Source of the DNA: JABCPE02 sp963518955 | Lineage (GTDB): Bacteria; Bacteroidota; Bacteroidia; Flavobacteriales; Weeksellaceae | Length of the DNA stretch: 64,000 bases | Assembly: GCA_963518955.1 (NCBI GenBank) | Contig: CAUQKI010000005.1 | Span: forward strand, 1 to 64,000 | Direction: 5' to 3' | Part shown: positions 36,983 through 45,855 of the stretch, piece by piece | Layout of the letters: each line of letters begins with the position of its first letter | Position numbering within the stretch: position 1 is the stretch's first letter | Translations under genes and position numbers: made by a program | Notes under the pieces: generated by a model | Databases searched by the model: none | What the model saw: the letters and a program-made list of their open reading frames with translations, nothing else | What the model was told of the DNA's origin: nothing

Positions 36983-38902
36983 ATGCTTTCAGTTCAGGGA
37001 TTAGGATTACATCATTCAGGGAACTATTTGTTTCAAAATGTGAATTTTACGATTAAAAGAGAAGACAAAATAGGCTTAGTCGGCAAAAACGGCGCTGGGA
37101 AATCCACGCTCTTAAAGATGCTTTCGGGCGAAATCAGTTTCTATGAAGGAAATGTGATTCCCGAGGGAAACATCACCATTGGTTTCCTTAAACAAGATTT
37201 AGATTTTGTGAAGGGAAGAACCGTTTGGGAGGAGACCATGCAGGCTTTTGAGAAGATAAACGCCATGAAAACGGAGCTGGACGAGGTTAATCATCAGCTC
37301 GCTACCCGCACAGATTACGAGAGCCAAGCCTACCATGACCTCATCGAGAGAATGACGGAACTAAACGACCTTCTGCACCACCACGATGCCTACAACCTAG
37401 AAGGAGATGTAGAAAAAGTGCTGCTTGGGCTGGGCTTCAAGGCGGAGGATTTTAATAAAATCACTGATGAATTTTCTGGCGGCTGGCGAATGAGAATAGA
37501 ATTAGCCAAACTTCTCCTCCAAAAAAATGATTTGATGCTGCTGGATGAGCCTACCAACCACCTCGATATGGAATCCATCATTTGGCTGGAAAACTTTTTG
37601 AAAGACTACCCTGGCGCTATCGTCCTCGTGAGCCACGACAAGCAGTTCATGACCGCTGTCTGCAACCGAACTTTTGACATCAATAATAAAAAAATTGACG
37701 ATTATAAAGCCAACTACACCAAATACCTTGAACTAAACAAAGAACGAAGAGAAAAACTAGAGCAGGCGAAGAAAAACCAAGATGCCGAAATCAAACAGAT
37801 GGAGGACAATATCAATCGTTTCCGTGCTTCGGCTACAAAAGCAAGTTTTGCTCAGTCTTTGATTAAAAAATTAGAAAAAATAGAGCGAATAGAAATAGAC
37901 AATGAGGATGTTTCTAAATTCAATATTCGTTTCCAGCCGAGCATCACACCTGGGAAAGTCATCTTCGAGGCTGAAAATTTAGGAAAAGCCTACGGCGACA
38001 AGCAGGTTTTTGACCATGTAAATTTCTTCATTCAAAGAGGAGAAAAAATCGCCCTTTTGGGACAAAACGGACAAGGGAAAACCACCCTCGCAAAGATACT
38101 TGCAGGCGTAACCAAAGATTATACAGGAAGCTGGACTCTTGGGCACAATGTGAATATTGGATATTTTGCCCAAAACCAAGAAGAAGTCCTTAACCCTAAT
38201 AAAACCGTTCTCCAAGAAGCCGAAGATGTCGCTACAGAAGAGACCCGCCCGCGCGTAAGAGACCTTCTGGGAAGCTTCCTTTTCCAAGGGGATGCCGTAA
38301 GCAAAAAGACCAAAGTGCTTTCTGGGGGAGAAAGAAACCGACTCGCACTGTGCAAACTGCTTCTTCGCCCTTTTAATACGCTCATCATGGACGAGCCGAC
38401 CAACCACTTGGATATCCAGTCCAAGGAAATTATCAAATTGGCGCTTCAGAACTTTGAGGGGACACTCATCGTGATTTCTCACGACCGAGAATTCCTGCAA
38501 GGGCTGTGTGACAAGATTTTTGAATTCCGAGATGGGCAGATGAAAGAATTTTTGGGTAATATTGATGAATATCTAGATTACCGCCAAAAAGAAAGCATCC
38601 GCGAAGTTTCCATAGAAAAAGCGAAACTAAGCGAAAAACCTGAAGTAAAAGAGAAAGCCGAGCCTGTAAAAGCTGAACCTGCAAAAAATACTTTCATCAG
38701 CAAAGAGCAGAAAAATCTGCAAAATAAACTCAAAAAAATAGAAGAGAAAATTGCCGATTATGAAGCGGAAATCGCTGGGTTAGAAGAGATTTTCAGTAAA
38801 ACTAATCCTACCGATGAAGAGCTGAAAAAGTATAACCAACTGAAAGAAGAACTGGCGGAAATCATGAAAGAATGGGAAGAAATCATGGGAAATCTGGAAT
38901 AA
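36983..38902 (+). CDS. ABC-F family ATPase (ribosome-associated type)
   Basis: A 639-residue soluble protein with two ATP-binding cassettes and no membrane part. First cassette: Walker A GKNGAGKS at 34-41, signature FSGGWRMRIELAK, Walker B LMLLDEPTNHLD. Second: GQNGQGKTT, LSGGERNRLALCK, TLIMDEPTNHLD. The linker between them is the long helical hairpin of ABC-F proteins; a charged coiled-coil C-terminal extension (residues about 560-639) follows a Pro/Lys/Glu-rich linker. This matches the Uup/YdiF-like branch acting on ribosomes. Start chosen from the promoter and conserved MLSVQGLGLHH. Confidence 0.9.
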   Translation: MLSVQGLGLHHSGNYLFQNVNFTIKREDKIGLVGKNGAGKSTLLKMLSGEISFYEGNVIPEGNITIGFLKQDLDFVKGRTVWEETMQAFEKINAMKTELDEVNHQLATRTDYESQAYHDLIERMTELNDLLHHHDAYNLEGDVEKVLLGLGFKAEDFNKITDEFSGGWRMRIELAKLLLQKNDLMLLDEPTNHLDMESIIWLENFLKDYPGAIVLVSHDKQFMTAVCNRTFDINNKKIDDYKANYTKYLELNKERREKLEQAKKNQDAEIKQMEDNINRFRASATKASFAQSLIKKLEKIERIEIDNEDVSKFNIRFQPSITPGKVIFEAENLGKAYGDKQVFDHVNFFIQRGEKIALLGQNGQGKTTLAKILAGVTKDYTGSWTLGHNVNIGYFAQNQEEVLNPNKTVLQEAEDVATEETRPRVRDLLGSFLFQGDAVSKKTKVLSGGERNRLALCKLLLRPFNTLIMDEPTNHLDIQSKEIIKLALQNFEGTLIVISHDREFLQGLCDKIFEFRDGQMKEFLGNIDEYLDYRQKESIREVSIEKAKLSEKPEVKEKAEPVKAEPAKNTFISKEQKNLQNKLKKIEEKIADYEAEIAGLEEIFSKTNPTDEELKKYNQLKEELAEIMKEWEEIMGNLE

Positions 38903-38920
38903 TTTTCTAAAAAACTTTTG

Positions 38921-39598
38921 ATGAAAAAGGCGTTTGTTTTCATTTTAAAAACCATCGGGGTTCTGCTGGGAATAGTGGGATTGTATATTGTTTTAGGGCT
39001 TTTGCTTCCACTGATAAAAGTTCCTACCGAAGAAACCTCCGACCCGAAAACCATTCCTATGTATATCTATACCAATGGGATGCATACGGATTTGGTGGTT
39101 CCCATCAAAACGGAAGTTATGGACTGGAGCCAGCAGATTCCTTTTGAAAATACACTTTCCAAAAGAACGGATTTCACCTATGTGGGCATCGGCTGGGGAG
39201 ATAAGGGATTTTATCTGGACACGCCCACTTGGGCTGATTTAAAGATTTCCACAGCGATAAAAGCCGCTTTCTGGATGAGCGAATCTGCCATGCACTGCAC
39301 TTTCTACGATAAAATGCAGGAAAATGATGACTGCAAGAAAATAATGCTGACCAAAAAGCAATACAGCGATTTGGTAAAATTCATCAAAAACCAGTTCAAA
39401 CAAGATGAAAACGGAAATTTTATCTTAATAAAAACAGATGCTGTTTATGGAAAAAACGATGCCTTCTACGATGCCAAAGAAAGCTATAATTTCATGAAAA
39501 CCTGTAACACTTGGGCGAATAACGGACTAAAAGCAGCAGGACAAAAAGCAGCACTCTGGACACCCTCTGATTTTGGTATTTTTTATCATTATAAATAA
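38921..39598 (+). CDS. TIGR02117/DUF2459-family membrane-anchored protein
   Basis: A 225-residue protein with one N-terminal membrane segment (GVLLGIVGLYIVLGLLL) and a periplasmic domain. Family blocks: YIYTNGMHTDLVVPI, YVGIGWGDKGFYLDTP and CNTWANNGLKAAGQ. The conserved cysteine and histidine suggest a papain-like (NlpC-like) fold, but activity has not been shown. The ATG at 38921 is preferred to a TTG one codon earlier. It follows the ABC-F gene by 18 bases and may be co-transcribed. Confidence 0.85.
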   Translation: MKKAFVFILKTIGVLLGIVGLYIVLGLLLPLIKVPTEETSDPKTIPMYIYTNGMHTDLVVPIKTEVMDWSQQIPFENTLSKRTDFTYVGIGWGDKGFYLDTPTWADLKISTAIKAAFWMSESAMHCTFYDKMQENDDCKKIMLTKKQYSDLVKFIKNQFKQDENGNFILIKTDAVYGKNDAFYDAKESYNFMKTCNTWANNGLKAAGQKAALWTPSDFGIFYHYK

Positions 39599-39634
39599 AA
39601 ATATAATTCTATTTTTTATCTAATCGTAAAAGAT

Positions 39635-39642
39635 TATATTTG
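39635..39642 (+). promoter_or_regulatory. -7 promoter element TATATTTG
   Basis: Perfect TAnnTTTG box 27 bases before the CD225 gene at 39669. Confidence 0.6.
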
Positions 39643-39668
39643 CCACCAATAAATATACTATAAATTAT

Positions 39669-39959
39669 ATGGAACCTACAAATTATCAAAATCCTACAGA
39701 ATTTAACACGCCACCTAAAAACTGGTTGGTAGAATCTATTTTAGTTACTTTATTTTGTTGTTTACCACTTGGAATTGCTGGAATTATCAATGCTTCTAAA
39801 GTAGAAGGATTGTTCCTAGCAGGAGACATTGCAGGAGCTAACAAGGCTGCAGCTGATGCTAAAAAATGGACAATGTATGGTCTATTCGCTGGATTAGCTG
39901 TTATTGTATTATATTTCCTATTTATATTACTTGCTGTTATAAGTGGAATGGCATCTTAA
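39669..39959 (+). CDS. CD225/dispanin-family small membrane protein
   Basis: A 96-residue protein with a proline-rich start, a re-entrant hydrophobic segment (LVESILVTLFCCLPLGIAGI) and a C-terminal transmembrane helix (LFAGLAVIVLYFLFILLAVI). The sequence between them, ASKVEGLFLAGDIAGANKAA, with its conserved A-W-x-M region, is the CD225/IFITM-like layout. Eukaryotic members alter membrane fusion; the bacterial role is unknown. Its stop overlaps the next gene's GTG start by 17 bases, indicating coupling. Confidence 0.85.
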   Translation: MEPTNYQNPTEFNTPPKNWLVESILVTLFCCLPLGIAGIINASKVEGLFLAGDIAGANKAAADAKKWTMYGLFAGLAVIVLYFLFILLAVISGMAS

Positions 39960-40335
39960 AACTATTACTAAATGGATTGTAGGTCTTTTGTTTATTTTTA
40001 TACTTATTTTAGTATACAAGACCTACAACCCATTAGATAGTGCATTTTTCCCAAAATGCCCATTCAAAGTGGCTACTGGGTATGATTGTGTAGGGTGTGG
40101 CTCACAGAGAGCTGTCCATCATTTATTAAACCTAAATATTGGCGAGGCTTTCAGAGAAAACATGCTTCTTGTGATATCTATTCCCTACATCATCGCTGGA
40201 TTTTTATTTAATATCTATAAAGACAAACAAAATCCTATTTTCCTAAAATGGCGAAGAAGACTCTTTGGTCTTCATGCCACTTACATTGTTTTATTTATTG
40301 TTATTTCTTTTTGGATTCTTAGAAATATTCTCTAA
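39943..40335 (+). CDS. DUF2752-family membrane protein
   Basis: A 130-residue membrane protein with three hydrophobic segments and the DUF2752 hallmark CPFKVATGYDCVGCGSQRAVH. Its paired cysteines and GCGxxRA resemble a metal or redox site at the membrane face. The start is the GTG at 39943 inside the end of the CD225 gene; no in-frame ATG exists before the domain. Pairing of CD225 and DUF2752 genes is seen in other Bacteroidota, which suggests a shared function. Confidence 0.85.
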   Translation: MEWHLKTITKWIVGLLFIFILILVYKTYNPLDSAFFPKCPFKVATGYDCVGCGSQRAVHHLLNLNIGEAFRENMLLVISIPYIIAGFLFNIYKDKQNPIFLKWRRRLFGLHATYIVLFIVISFWILRNIL

Positions 40336-40338
40336 ATT

Positions 40339-41076
40339 TTATCTTTTTAGAATATATTCTCTCAGTTTTTCTTTGGTCGAACTATAAGTCATAGCATCCA
40401 CCACTTTATAATAATTTTCTCGGTCTACGCAGTTGTCATACGCTGTTTTTGCCAACTCTAAACGATTATCATCAAAGGAAAGCGCTTTCACCATTTGGAC
40501 TATCTGCTGAGTAGTAAAATTCATCCCTTTTTGTGCAACATAGAAAGTTTCCATTTTATCTTTATCAAAAGGTTTTCCTGCATAACTTCTATAAAACTGC
40601 CCAAACTCTTCATTGCTCATCATTGGTTTATATCCACCGATATTTGGAAAAACTTGGATTCCATTATCATCAATATTTTCTTCACCAAAAAGATAAAGGT
40701 CATAGCCGTCAAAATCCAGCAAAAGCCTTGTATTCTCCCTCAATTCCACCTGCGTTCTATACACCAAAATATTTCCATTTTCATAGATTGACAGCATTTG
40801 TATTCCTCTATTTAAATCAAAGAAACGATACCTTCCTGTAGAATTTTCCATCATCTGCCCTCCTACTTCTACCCGAAAGCGCCCTTGAGCAAAAACTCTG
40901 AGCCACAGCTGTGCCTGTCTGCCATCTTCATACATACCTCTTTCACGGAAGACATCTCTATTAATAGTATTTCTCTTACGCACAGTTATTTCATTCCTAA
41001 ATTTATTTATTCTAATATCTTGTGCATAAACAACCGAACATAAACCTAAAAAAGTTAATAATAAATATTTTTTCAT
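40339..41076 (-). CDS. DUF4476-family exported protein
   Basis: A 245-residue exported protein with a signal peptide (LLLTFLGLCSVVYAQ). The C-terminal 90 residues are the DUF4476 domain: FYVAQKGMNFTTQQIVQMVK, then FDDNRLELAKTAYDNCVD and VVDAMTYSSTKEKLREYIL. The middle forms a beta-sandwich-like block (LWLRVFAQGRFRVEVGGQMM). DUF4476 is common in Bacteroidota and of unknown function. Convergent with the DUF2752 gene, three bases apart. Confidence 0.85.
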   Translation of the reverse strand: MKKYLLLTFLGLCSVVYAQDIRINKFRNEITVRKRNTINRDVFRERGMYEDGRQAQLWLRVFAQGRFRVEVGGQMMENSTGRYRFFDLNRGIQMLSIYENGNILVYRTQVELRENTRLLLDFDGYDLYLFGEENIDDNGIQVFPNIGGYKPMMSNEEFGQFYRSYAGKPFDKDKMETFYVAQKGMNFTTQQIVQMVKALSFDDNRLELAKTAYDNCVDRENYYKVVDAMTYSSTKEKLREYILKR

Positions 41077-41172
41077 TTCATCAAATTTGTTTTCAAAAAT
41101 GAAAATTTAATGCCAAAAATTTCTAGTGCTTTCATTTCATTATGTGATTTTTATCATTAAAAATAAAAAATG

Positions 41173-41180
41173 TATCTTTG
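41173..41180 (+). promoter_or_regulatory. -7 promoter element TATCTTTG for the DEAD-box gene
   Basis: Perfect TAnnTTTG box 21 bases before the ATG at 41201. Confidence 0.6.
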
Positions 41181-41200
41181 CCGAAATTTAAAAAAACTTA

Positions 41201-42859
41201 ATGAATTTATTTAGCGAGTCCAATTTAAGTCCTGACATCATCAAGGCAGTTGGCGAATTGGGCTATGAAAGCCCTACGGAGATCCAAAAACAGACCATTC
41301 CTTTCATTTTATCGGACATCAGAGACCTTATTGCTCTGGCACAGACGGGAACGGGGAAAACAGCGGCGTTTTCTTTACCTATTTTGGATATGATAGATGA
41401 TACCAGCCGTAAAATACAGCTTTTGGTATTGGCCCCAACGAGGGAATTGGCGTTACAAATTGCCAAAGACATTAAAAACTACACCAAATATTTGCCGAAT
41501 GTGAAAACTACAGCAGTATATGGTGGAAGCAGCATCACAGACCAAATCCGAAATTTGAGAGAAAAACCTCAAATCATCGTAGGAACGCCTGGGAGAGTTA
41601 TTGATTTAATCAACAGAAAAGCTTTAGACTTCTCTCAAATCCATTGGCTGGTGCTGGATGAAGCCGATGAAATGCTGTCTATGGGCTTCAAGGATGACTT
41701 AGAAACTATCCTTTCTGAAACTCCTGAAACCAAACAAACGCTACTATTTTCTGCTACGATGAATAAGGAAGTGGAGAGAATTTCTAAAAATTATCTCACC
41801 AATCCTCATCGTATTTCAGTGGGCTCTATCAATGCGGTTAAGAAAAACATAAAACATGAATATTATGTGGTAAACTACCGTCAGAAAAAAGAAGCCCTAA
41901 AAAGGCTGATAGATGCGAATCCAAATCAGTATTCTATCATTTTCTGCCGAACTAAAATGGAAACTCAGGATGTGGCTGATTTCTTAATGCAAAACGGCTA
42001 CGCTGCTGATGCTCTTCATGGCGACCTCTCACAAGCGCAGAGAGACACGGTAATGAAGAAATTCAGACTGAAAAACATTGATATTCTGGTCGCTACGGAT
42101 GTTGCTGCCAGAGGGCTTGATGTGAACAGCCTTACCCATGTAATCCACTATTCGCTACCCGATGACCCAGAAGTTTTCGTACATAGAAGCGGAAGAACAG
42201 GGCGTGCTGGGAAAGATGGTATCTCTATGGCCTTGATAAAACCAGAGGAAACCAGAAAACTAAACCAAATCAAAGGTCAAACGAAAATAGAAATTGTAGA
42301 AAAACAAATTCCAAAAGGAGAAGACATCATAAAAGCTCAAGTAGCTGGAGTTTTCGAGCAACTTTTCACGGAGCATGAAGATTTCTTTGACTTTGATGAC
42401 AGCCTTATCCCAGACCTTTCCAATTTCTCCAAAGAAGAATTGGTACACCAATTACTTCAATTCCAGCTGAAAGATTTGGCGCTTTATTATCAAAATAATA
42501 ATGATTTGGCAGCTCAAAAACTAAAAGCTGAATCTGAAACTAGAGAGAGCAAAAGAGACCGAAGAGGAAGAGACCGAGATAGAGACAAAGGAGGCAGAAA
42601 ATCAAGAAAAAATAATGAAAACATGGTGAGATTTTTCTTTAATTTAGGAAAAAGAGATAAATTAAAGAAAACTGATGTTCTGGACATCATCAACCAAGCT
42701 ACCAAAAAATCTAAAAAACGAGCTGATATCGGAGATATAGAAGTTTTAGAGAAGTTCTCTTTCTTTGAAGTGGAAAAATCTTTTGAAAAAGATATCCTCA
42801 ATAACATTGCCGCGATGAAATTCAAAGGAAAAGAAATGCGCGCAGAAGTAGCAAACTAA
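41201..42859 (+). CDS. DEAD-box RNA helicase with DbpA-like RNA-binding domain
   Basis: A 552-residue ATP-dependent RNA helicase. Q-motif region SPTEIQKQTIPF, Walker A AQTGTGKT at 47-54, DEAD at 153-156, SAT at 184-186, then ARGLDV and HRSGRTGRAGK in the second RecA domain. A basic Arg/Asp-rich linker (KRDRRGRDRDRDKGGRKSRK) joins a C-terminal RNA-binding domain with FFFNLGKRDKLKKTDVLDII, as in CsdA/DbpA. It would act in ribosome assembly or mRNA turnover, notably in the cold. Followed by a terminator. Confidence 0.95.
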   Translation: MNLFSESNLSPDIIKAVGELGYESPTEIQKQTIPFILSDIRDLIALAQTGTGKTAAFSLPILDMIDDTSRKIQLLVLAPTRELALQIAKDIKNYTKYLPNVKTTAVYGGSSITDQIRNLREKPQIIVGTPGRVIDLINRKALDFSQIHWLVLDEADEMLSMGFKDDLETILSETPETKQTLLFSATMNKEVERISKNYLTNPHRISVGSINAVKKNIKHEYYVVNYRQKKEALKRLIDANPNQYSIIFCRTKMETQDVADFLMQNGYAADALHGDLSQAQRDTVMKKFRLKNIDILVATDVAARGLDVNSLTHVIHYSLPDDPEVFVHRSGRTGRAGKDGISMALIKPEETRKLNQIKGQTKIEIVEKQIPKGEDIIKAQVAGVFEQLFTEHEDFFDFDDSLIPDLSNFSKEELVHQLLQFQLKDLALYYQNNNDLAAQKLKAESETRESKRDRRGRDRDRDKGGRKSRKNNENMVRFFFNLGKRDKLKKTDVLDIINQATKKSKKRADIGDIEVLEKFSFFEVEKSFEKDILNNIAAMKFKGKEMRAEVAN

Positions 42860-42866
42860 ATAATTC

Positions 42867-42907
42867 CCTATAAATGTATTTTAGATTAGTGCATTTATAG
42901 GTTTTTT
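42867..42907 (+). terminator. Intrinsic terminator after the DEAD-box gene
   Basis: Perfect ten-base stem cctataaatg with catttatagg and a 15-base loop, followed by TTTTTT. Confidence 0.7.
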
Positions 42908-42908
42908 A

Positions 42909-42939
42909 TTTTGTAAAAATAAAATTAAGTTTATATTTG
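42909..42939 (+). promoter_or_regulatory. Promoter: TTTTG, 18-base spacer, TATATTTG
   Basis: -33 element at 42909-42913 and -7 box at 42932-42939, 29 bases before the DUF47 gene. Matches the Bacteroidota consensus and spacing closely. Confidence 0.6.
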
Positions 42940-42967
42940 TAACCGAAAAATTTATACATTAGAACTC

Positions 42968-43606
42968 ATGGGAATTGGTAATATTTTTAAGGCATTTCAA
43001 CCAAAGGATACTGTTTTTTTCACTTTATTTGAAAAAGTGGCGGCTAATCTAGTGGAAATGTCTGAGTATTTTCATAATGGAATTCAGAATTTTGATGCTA
43101 ATGATGAATCTTTCTTAAAGAAAATTCATGATTTTGAACATCAGAACGATGACCTTACGCACCAAATCTACATGGAACTGGGTAAGAATTTCATCACACC
43201 TTTTGATAGAGAAGATATACAGTCTTTGGCGACATCTCTGGATGATGTAGCAGACTATATTTATGCTTCTACCAGATATATTTTTCTATTCAAAAGCCCT
43301 GAAACAAAGGCTTACCAAGAGTTTTCTCTCCTTATCCAAAAGGCATGTATAGAGATACAAAATGCTATCATCAACCTTAAAGATTTTAAAGATTTAGATG
43401 CTGTGAAAGAATCATGCATTAAAATCAATAGTATAGAAAACATTGCTGATGATGTGCAGAGTTCGGCTCTAATTAAGCTATTTGAGACCAATGATCCTAT
43501 TACCATCATCAAAGTACAGCAGGTGCTAAACTACCTAGAAGAGGTAACTGACAAGGCGGAAGAAGTAGCTGGTGTAATGAGCATCATCATCATCAAATAC
43601 GCTTAA
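42968..43606 (+). CDS. DUF47/PhoU-like phosphate-transport accessory protein
   Basis: A 212-residue all-helical cytoplasmic protein of the DUF47 (TIGR00153) family. Key segments: FEKVAANLVEMSEYFHNGIQ, FEHQNDDLTHQIYMELGKNF and ITPFDREDIQSLATSLDDVA, where the conserved E/D-xxx-D pattern binds metal in PhoU relatives. These proteins pair with PiT permeases and are thought to gate them. It is the first gene of the two-gene operon, 27 bases before the permease. Confidence 0.9.
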   Translation: MGIGNIFKAFQPKDTVFFTLFEKVAANLVEMSEYFHNGIQNFDANDESFLKKIHDFEHQNDDLTHQIYMELGKNFITPFDREDIQSLATSLDDVADYIYASTRYIFLFKSPETKAYQEFSLLIQKACIEIQNAIINLKDFKDLDAVKESCIKINSIENIADDVQSSALIKLFETNDPITIIKVQQVLNYLEEVTDKAEEVAGVMSIIIIKYA

Positions 43607-43633
43607 TTTCTAACTCTAACTAAAAAATAAAGT

Positions 43634-44764
43634 ATGGAACTTCCTATACTTCTCATAGCAATCATTGGACTAGCCCTTGTTTTTGATTATATCAATGGGT
43701 TTCACGATGCGGCTAACTCCATTGCTACTATTGTTTCTACAAAGGTTCTCACGCCTTTTCAAGCGGTTTTGTGGGCGGCTTTTTGGAATTTCGCAGCTTT
43801 CTTCATTGCTGCTTATATCACGCAGTCTTTTAACATTGGGAACACCATTGCTAAAACTGTGAGCGAGGATTTTATCAACCTTGAAGTTATTGTCTCTGGA
43901 CTTATTGCTGCTATTGCGTGGAATTTACTAACTTGGTGGCTTGGTATTCCATCCTCTTCGTCACACACCCTTATTGGCGGATTTCTTGGAGCGGCACTGA
44001 TGCATGCTCTTCATGGAAATTATATTGAATTTAGAGATTTAAATGACAACGCTTCATCTTTTGAACTTATCAAACTATCCTTTGAAAAGTTACTCACACA
44101 AGATGTAGTAAAATACGACAAAGTCATCCCAATATTCTTATTTATTTTCCTAGCGCCTTTCATAGGGATGTTTGTTTCTGTGATTATCACGCTTATCATT
44201 GTAAATATTTGCAAAAAATCAAATCCTCACAAAGCTGAAACAGCGTTCAAAAGATTACAGTTGGTTTCTTCTGCTCTATTCAGTCTAGGACACGGTCTGA
44301 ATGATGCTCAGAAAATCATGGGAATCATCGGTGCAGCGGTTATTTATCATTATGTAAATATAGGCGACCTGAACTATATCAATGCTCCTGATAAGTTTAA
44401 ATACTTCACAGAACATTATATGTGGGTGCCATTGGCAGCGCATGTGGCTATCGGTTTAGGAACAATGAGTGGAGGATGGAAAATTGTAAAAACGATGGGA
44501 ACTAAAATCACGAAAGTAACCTCATTAGAAGGGGTAAGTGCCGAATCTGCTGGTGCTGTTACTCTTTTTATAACTGACCATCTAGGAGTTCCTGTTTCTA
44601 CTACCCACACTATCACAGGTTCTATCATAGGTGTTGGTCTTACTAAAAGGGTTTCTGCGGTAAGATGGGGAGTGACTGTAAGCCTTCTATGGGCTTGGGT
44701 TCTGACAATTCCTATCAGTGCGATAGTAGCTGGAATCACCTACATTATCGTAAATATGTTCTAA
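43634..44764 (+). CDS. Inorganic phosphate transporter, PiT family
   Basis: A 376-residue inner-membrane permease for phosphate, driven by the proton gradient. It has the duplicated PiT signature: GFHDAANSIATIVSTKVLTP near the N-terminus and GHGLNDAQKIMGIIGAA after the midpoint. GIPSSSSHTLIGGFLGA and GVPVSTTHTITGSIIGV mark the second element of each repeat. Membrane segments number about ten. Downstream partner of the DUF47 protein. A 110-base gap with a promoter separates it from the polyprenyl synthase gene. Confidence 0.95.
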   Translation: MELPILLIAIIGLALVFDYINGFHDAANSIATIVSTKVLTPFQAVLWAAFWNFAAFFIAAYITQSFNIGNTIAKTVSEDFINLEVIVSGLIAAIAWNLLTWWLGIPSSSSHTLIGGFLGAALMHALHGNYIEFRDLNDNASSFELIKLSFEKLLTQDVVKYDKVIPIFLFIFLAPFIGMFVSVIITLIIVNICKKSNPHKAETAFKRLQLVSSALFSLGHGLNDAQKIMGIIGAAVIYHYVNIGDLNYINAPDKFKYFTEHYMWVPLAAHVAIGLGTMSGGWKIVKTMGTKITKVTSLEGVSAESAGAVTLFITDHLGVPVSTTHTITGSIIGVGLTKRVSAVRWGVTVSLLWAWVLTIPISAIVAGITYIIVNMF

Positions 44765-44821
44765 AATTTCCCAAAAAGGTAAAAAGGATTAAACCTATAT
44801 TTATCAGAAAAATTGGCGGTA

Positions 44822-44857
44822 TTTTTGGCTTATTTTAATTTTAAAAATTTAAATTTG
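44822..44857 (+). promoter_or_regulatory. Promoter: TTTTTG, 22-base spacer, TAAATTTG
   Basis: -33-like TTTTTG at 44822-44827 and -7 box at 44850-44857, 18 bases before the ATG at 44875. Confidence 0.55.
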
Positions 44858-44874
44858 CTGAAAACAATTTTATC

Positions 44875-45846
44875 ATGCATTTTGCTGAAAAATACATCAA
44901 TTTAATTTCTGAAAGTATAGAAAAACACAAATTCGAAGAGGCTCCCTTTGAGCTGTATCAGCCCATCAACTACATCATAGCAAATGGAGGAAAACGCCTC
45001 CGCCCTATGCTTACCCTGATGGCAACGGATGCATTCGGGGGAGATATAAATACTGCTATAAAACCAGCTTTAGCAATAGAGTTTTTTCATAATTTCACTC
45101 TAATTCATGATGATATAATGGATGATGCACCTCTGAGAAGAGGAAAACCTACCATTCATGCTTTAGAAGGTATCAACACGGGTATACTCTCTGGCGATGC
45201 CCTGCTTATCAAATCTTATCAGTTTTTCGAGGATTTAGAACCTGTTTTGTTCAAAAAATGCATTCATTTATTTTCCGATACAGGAGCGAAAATATGTGAG
45301 GGACAGCAAATGGACATGAATTTTGAAAAAAGAGATGATGTAATTTTTGATGAATATATCCAAATGATTACTTACAAAACTGGCGTTCTGAGTGCTGCTG
45401 CACTAAAAATAGGTGCTTTCATCGCTGAATGTCCAGAGCAGGATGCGGAGGCTCTCTATCAGTTTGGGATTCACCTTGGAATCGCATTTCAGATGATGGA
45501 TGATTATCTGGATGTATTTGGAAATCAGGGAGATTTTGGAAAAAAACAGGCAGGTGATATTTGTGAAAATAAAAAGACTATTTTATACCTCACTGCGCTA
45601 GAAAAAGCGGATGAAAAACAAAAAAAGGAACTCCAAAACTGGTATTCCCAAAAAGATGAAAGCCAAGAGAAAATAGATGCTGTTTCTAAAATTTTCCTAG
45701 ATATAAAGGCGGATGAAATCACATTAAAACTCGTGCAGGAACATCATGATAAAGCTCAAAAATACCTAAGCCAGACTAGTCTAAATGCAGAGAAAAAGGC
45801 ATCTTTCTTGGCTCTGGCGGATTATTTACTAAAAAGAAATATTTAA
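44875..45846 (+). CDS. Trans-polyprenyl diphosphate synthase
   Basis: A 323-residue prenyltransferase extending isoprenoid chains from IPP. First aspartate-rich motif DDIMDD at 79-84, followed by the RRG arginines; second motif DDYLDVFG near residue 206; GKRLRP binds IPP. Residues before the first motif lack the bulky aromatic pair typical of short-chain enzymes, so a longer product such as the menaquinone side chain is likely, but length cannot be fixed by eye. Directly followed by the GSCFA gene. Confidence 0.9.
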   Translation: MHFAEKYINLISESIEKHKFEEAPFELYQPINYIIANGGKRLRPMLTLMATDAFGGDINTAIKPALAIEFFHNFTLIHDDIMDDAPLRRGKPTIHALEGINTGILSGDALLIKSYQFFEDLEPVLFKKCIHLFSDTGAKICEGQQMDMNFEKRDDVIFDEYIQMITYKTGVLSAAALKIGAFIAECPEQDAEALYQFGIHLGIAFQMMDDYLDVFGNQGDFGKKQAGDICENKKTILYLTALEKADEKQKKELQNWYSQKDESQEKIDAVSKIFLDIKADEITLKLVQEHHDKAQKYLSQTSLNAEKKASFLALADYLLKRNI

Positions 45847-45855
45847 ATCTTGTTT

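Noticed and set aside
37979..38500. Minus-strand open frames of 105-173 residues opposite the ABC-F gene
   Set aside because: They are shadows of a strongly conserved ATPase and show no motif of their own.
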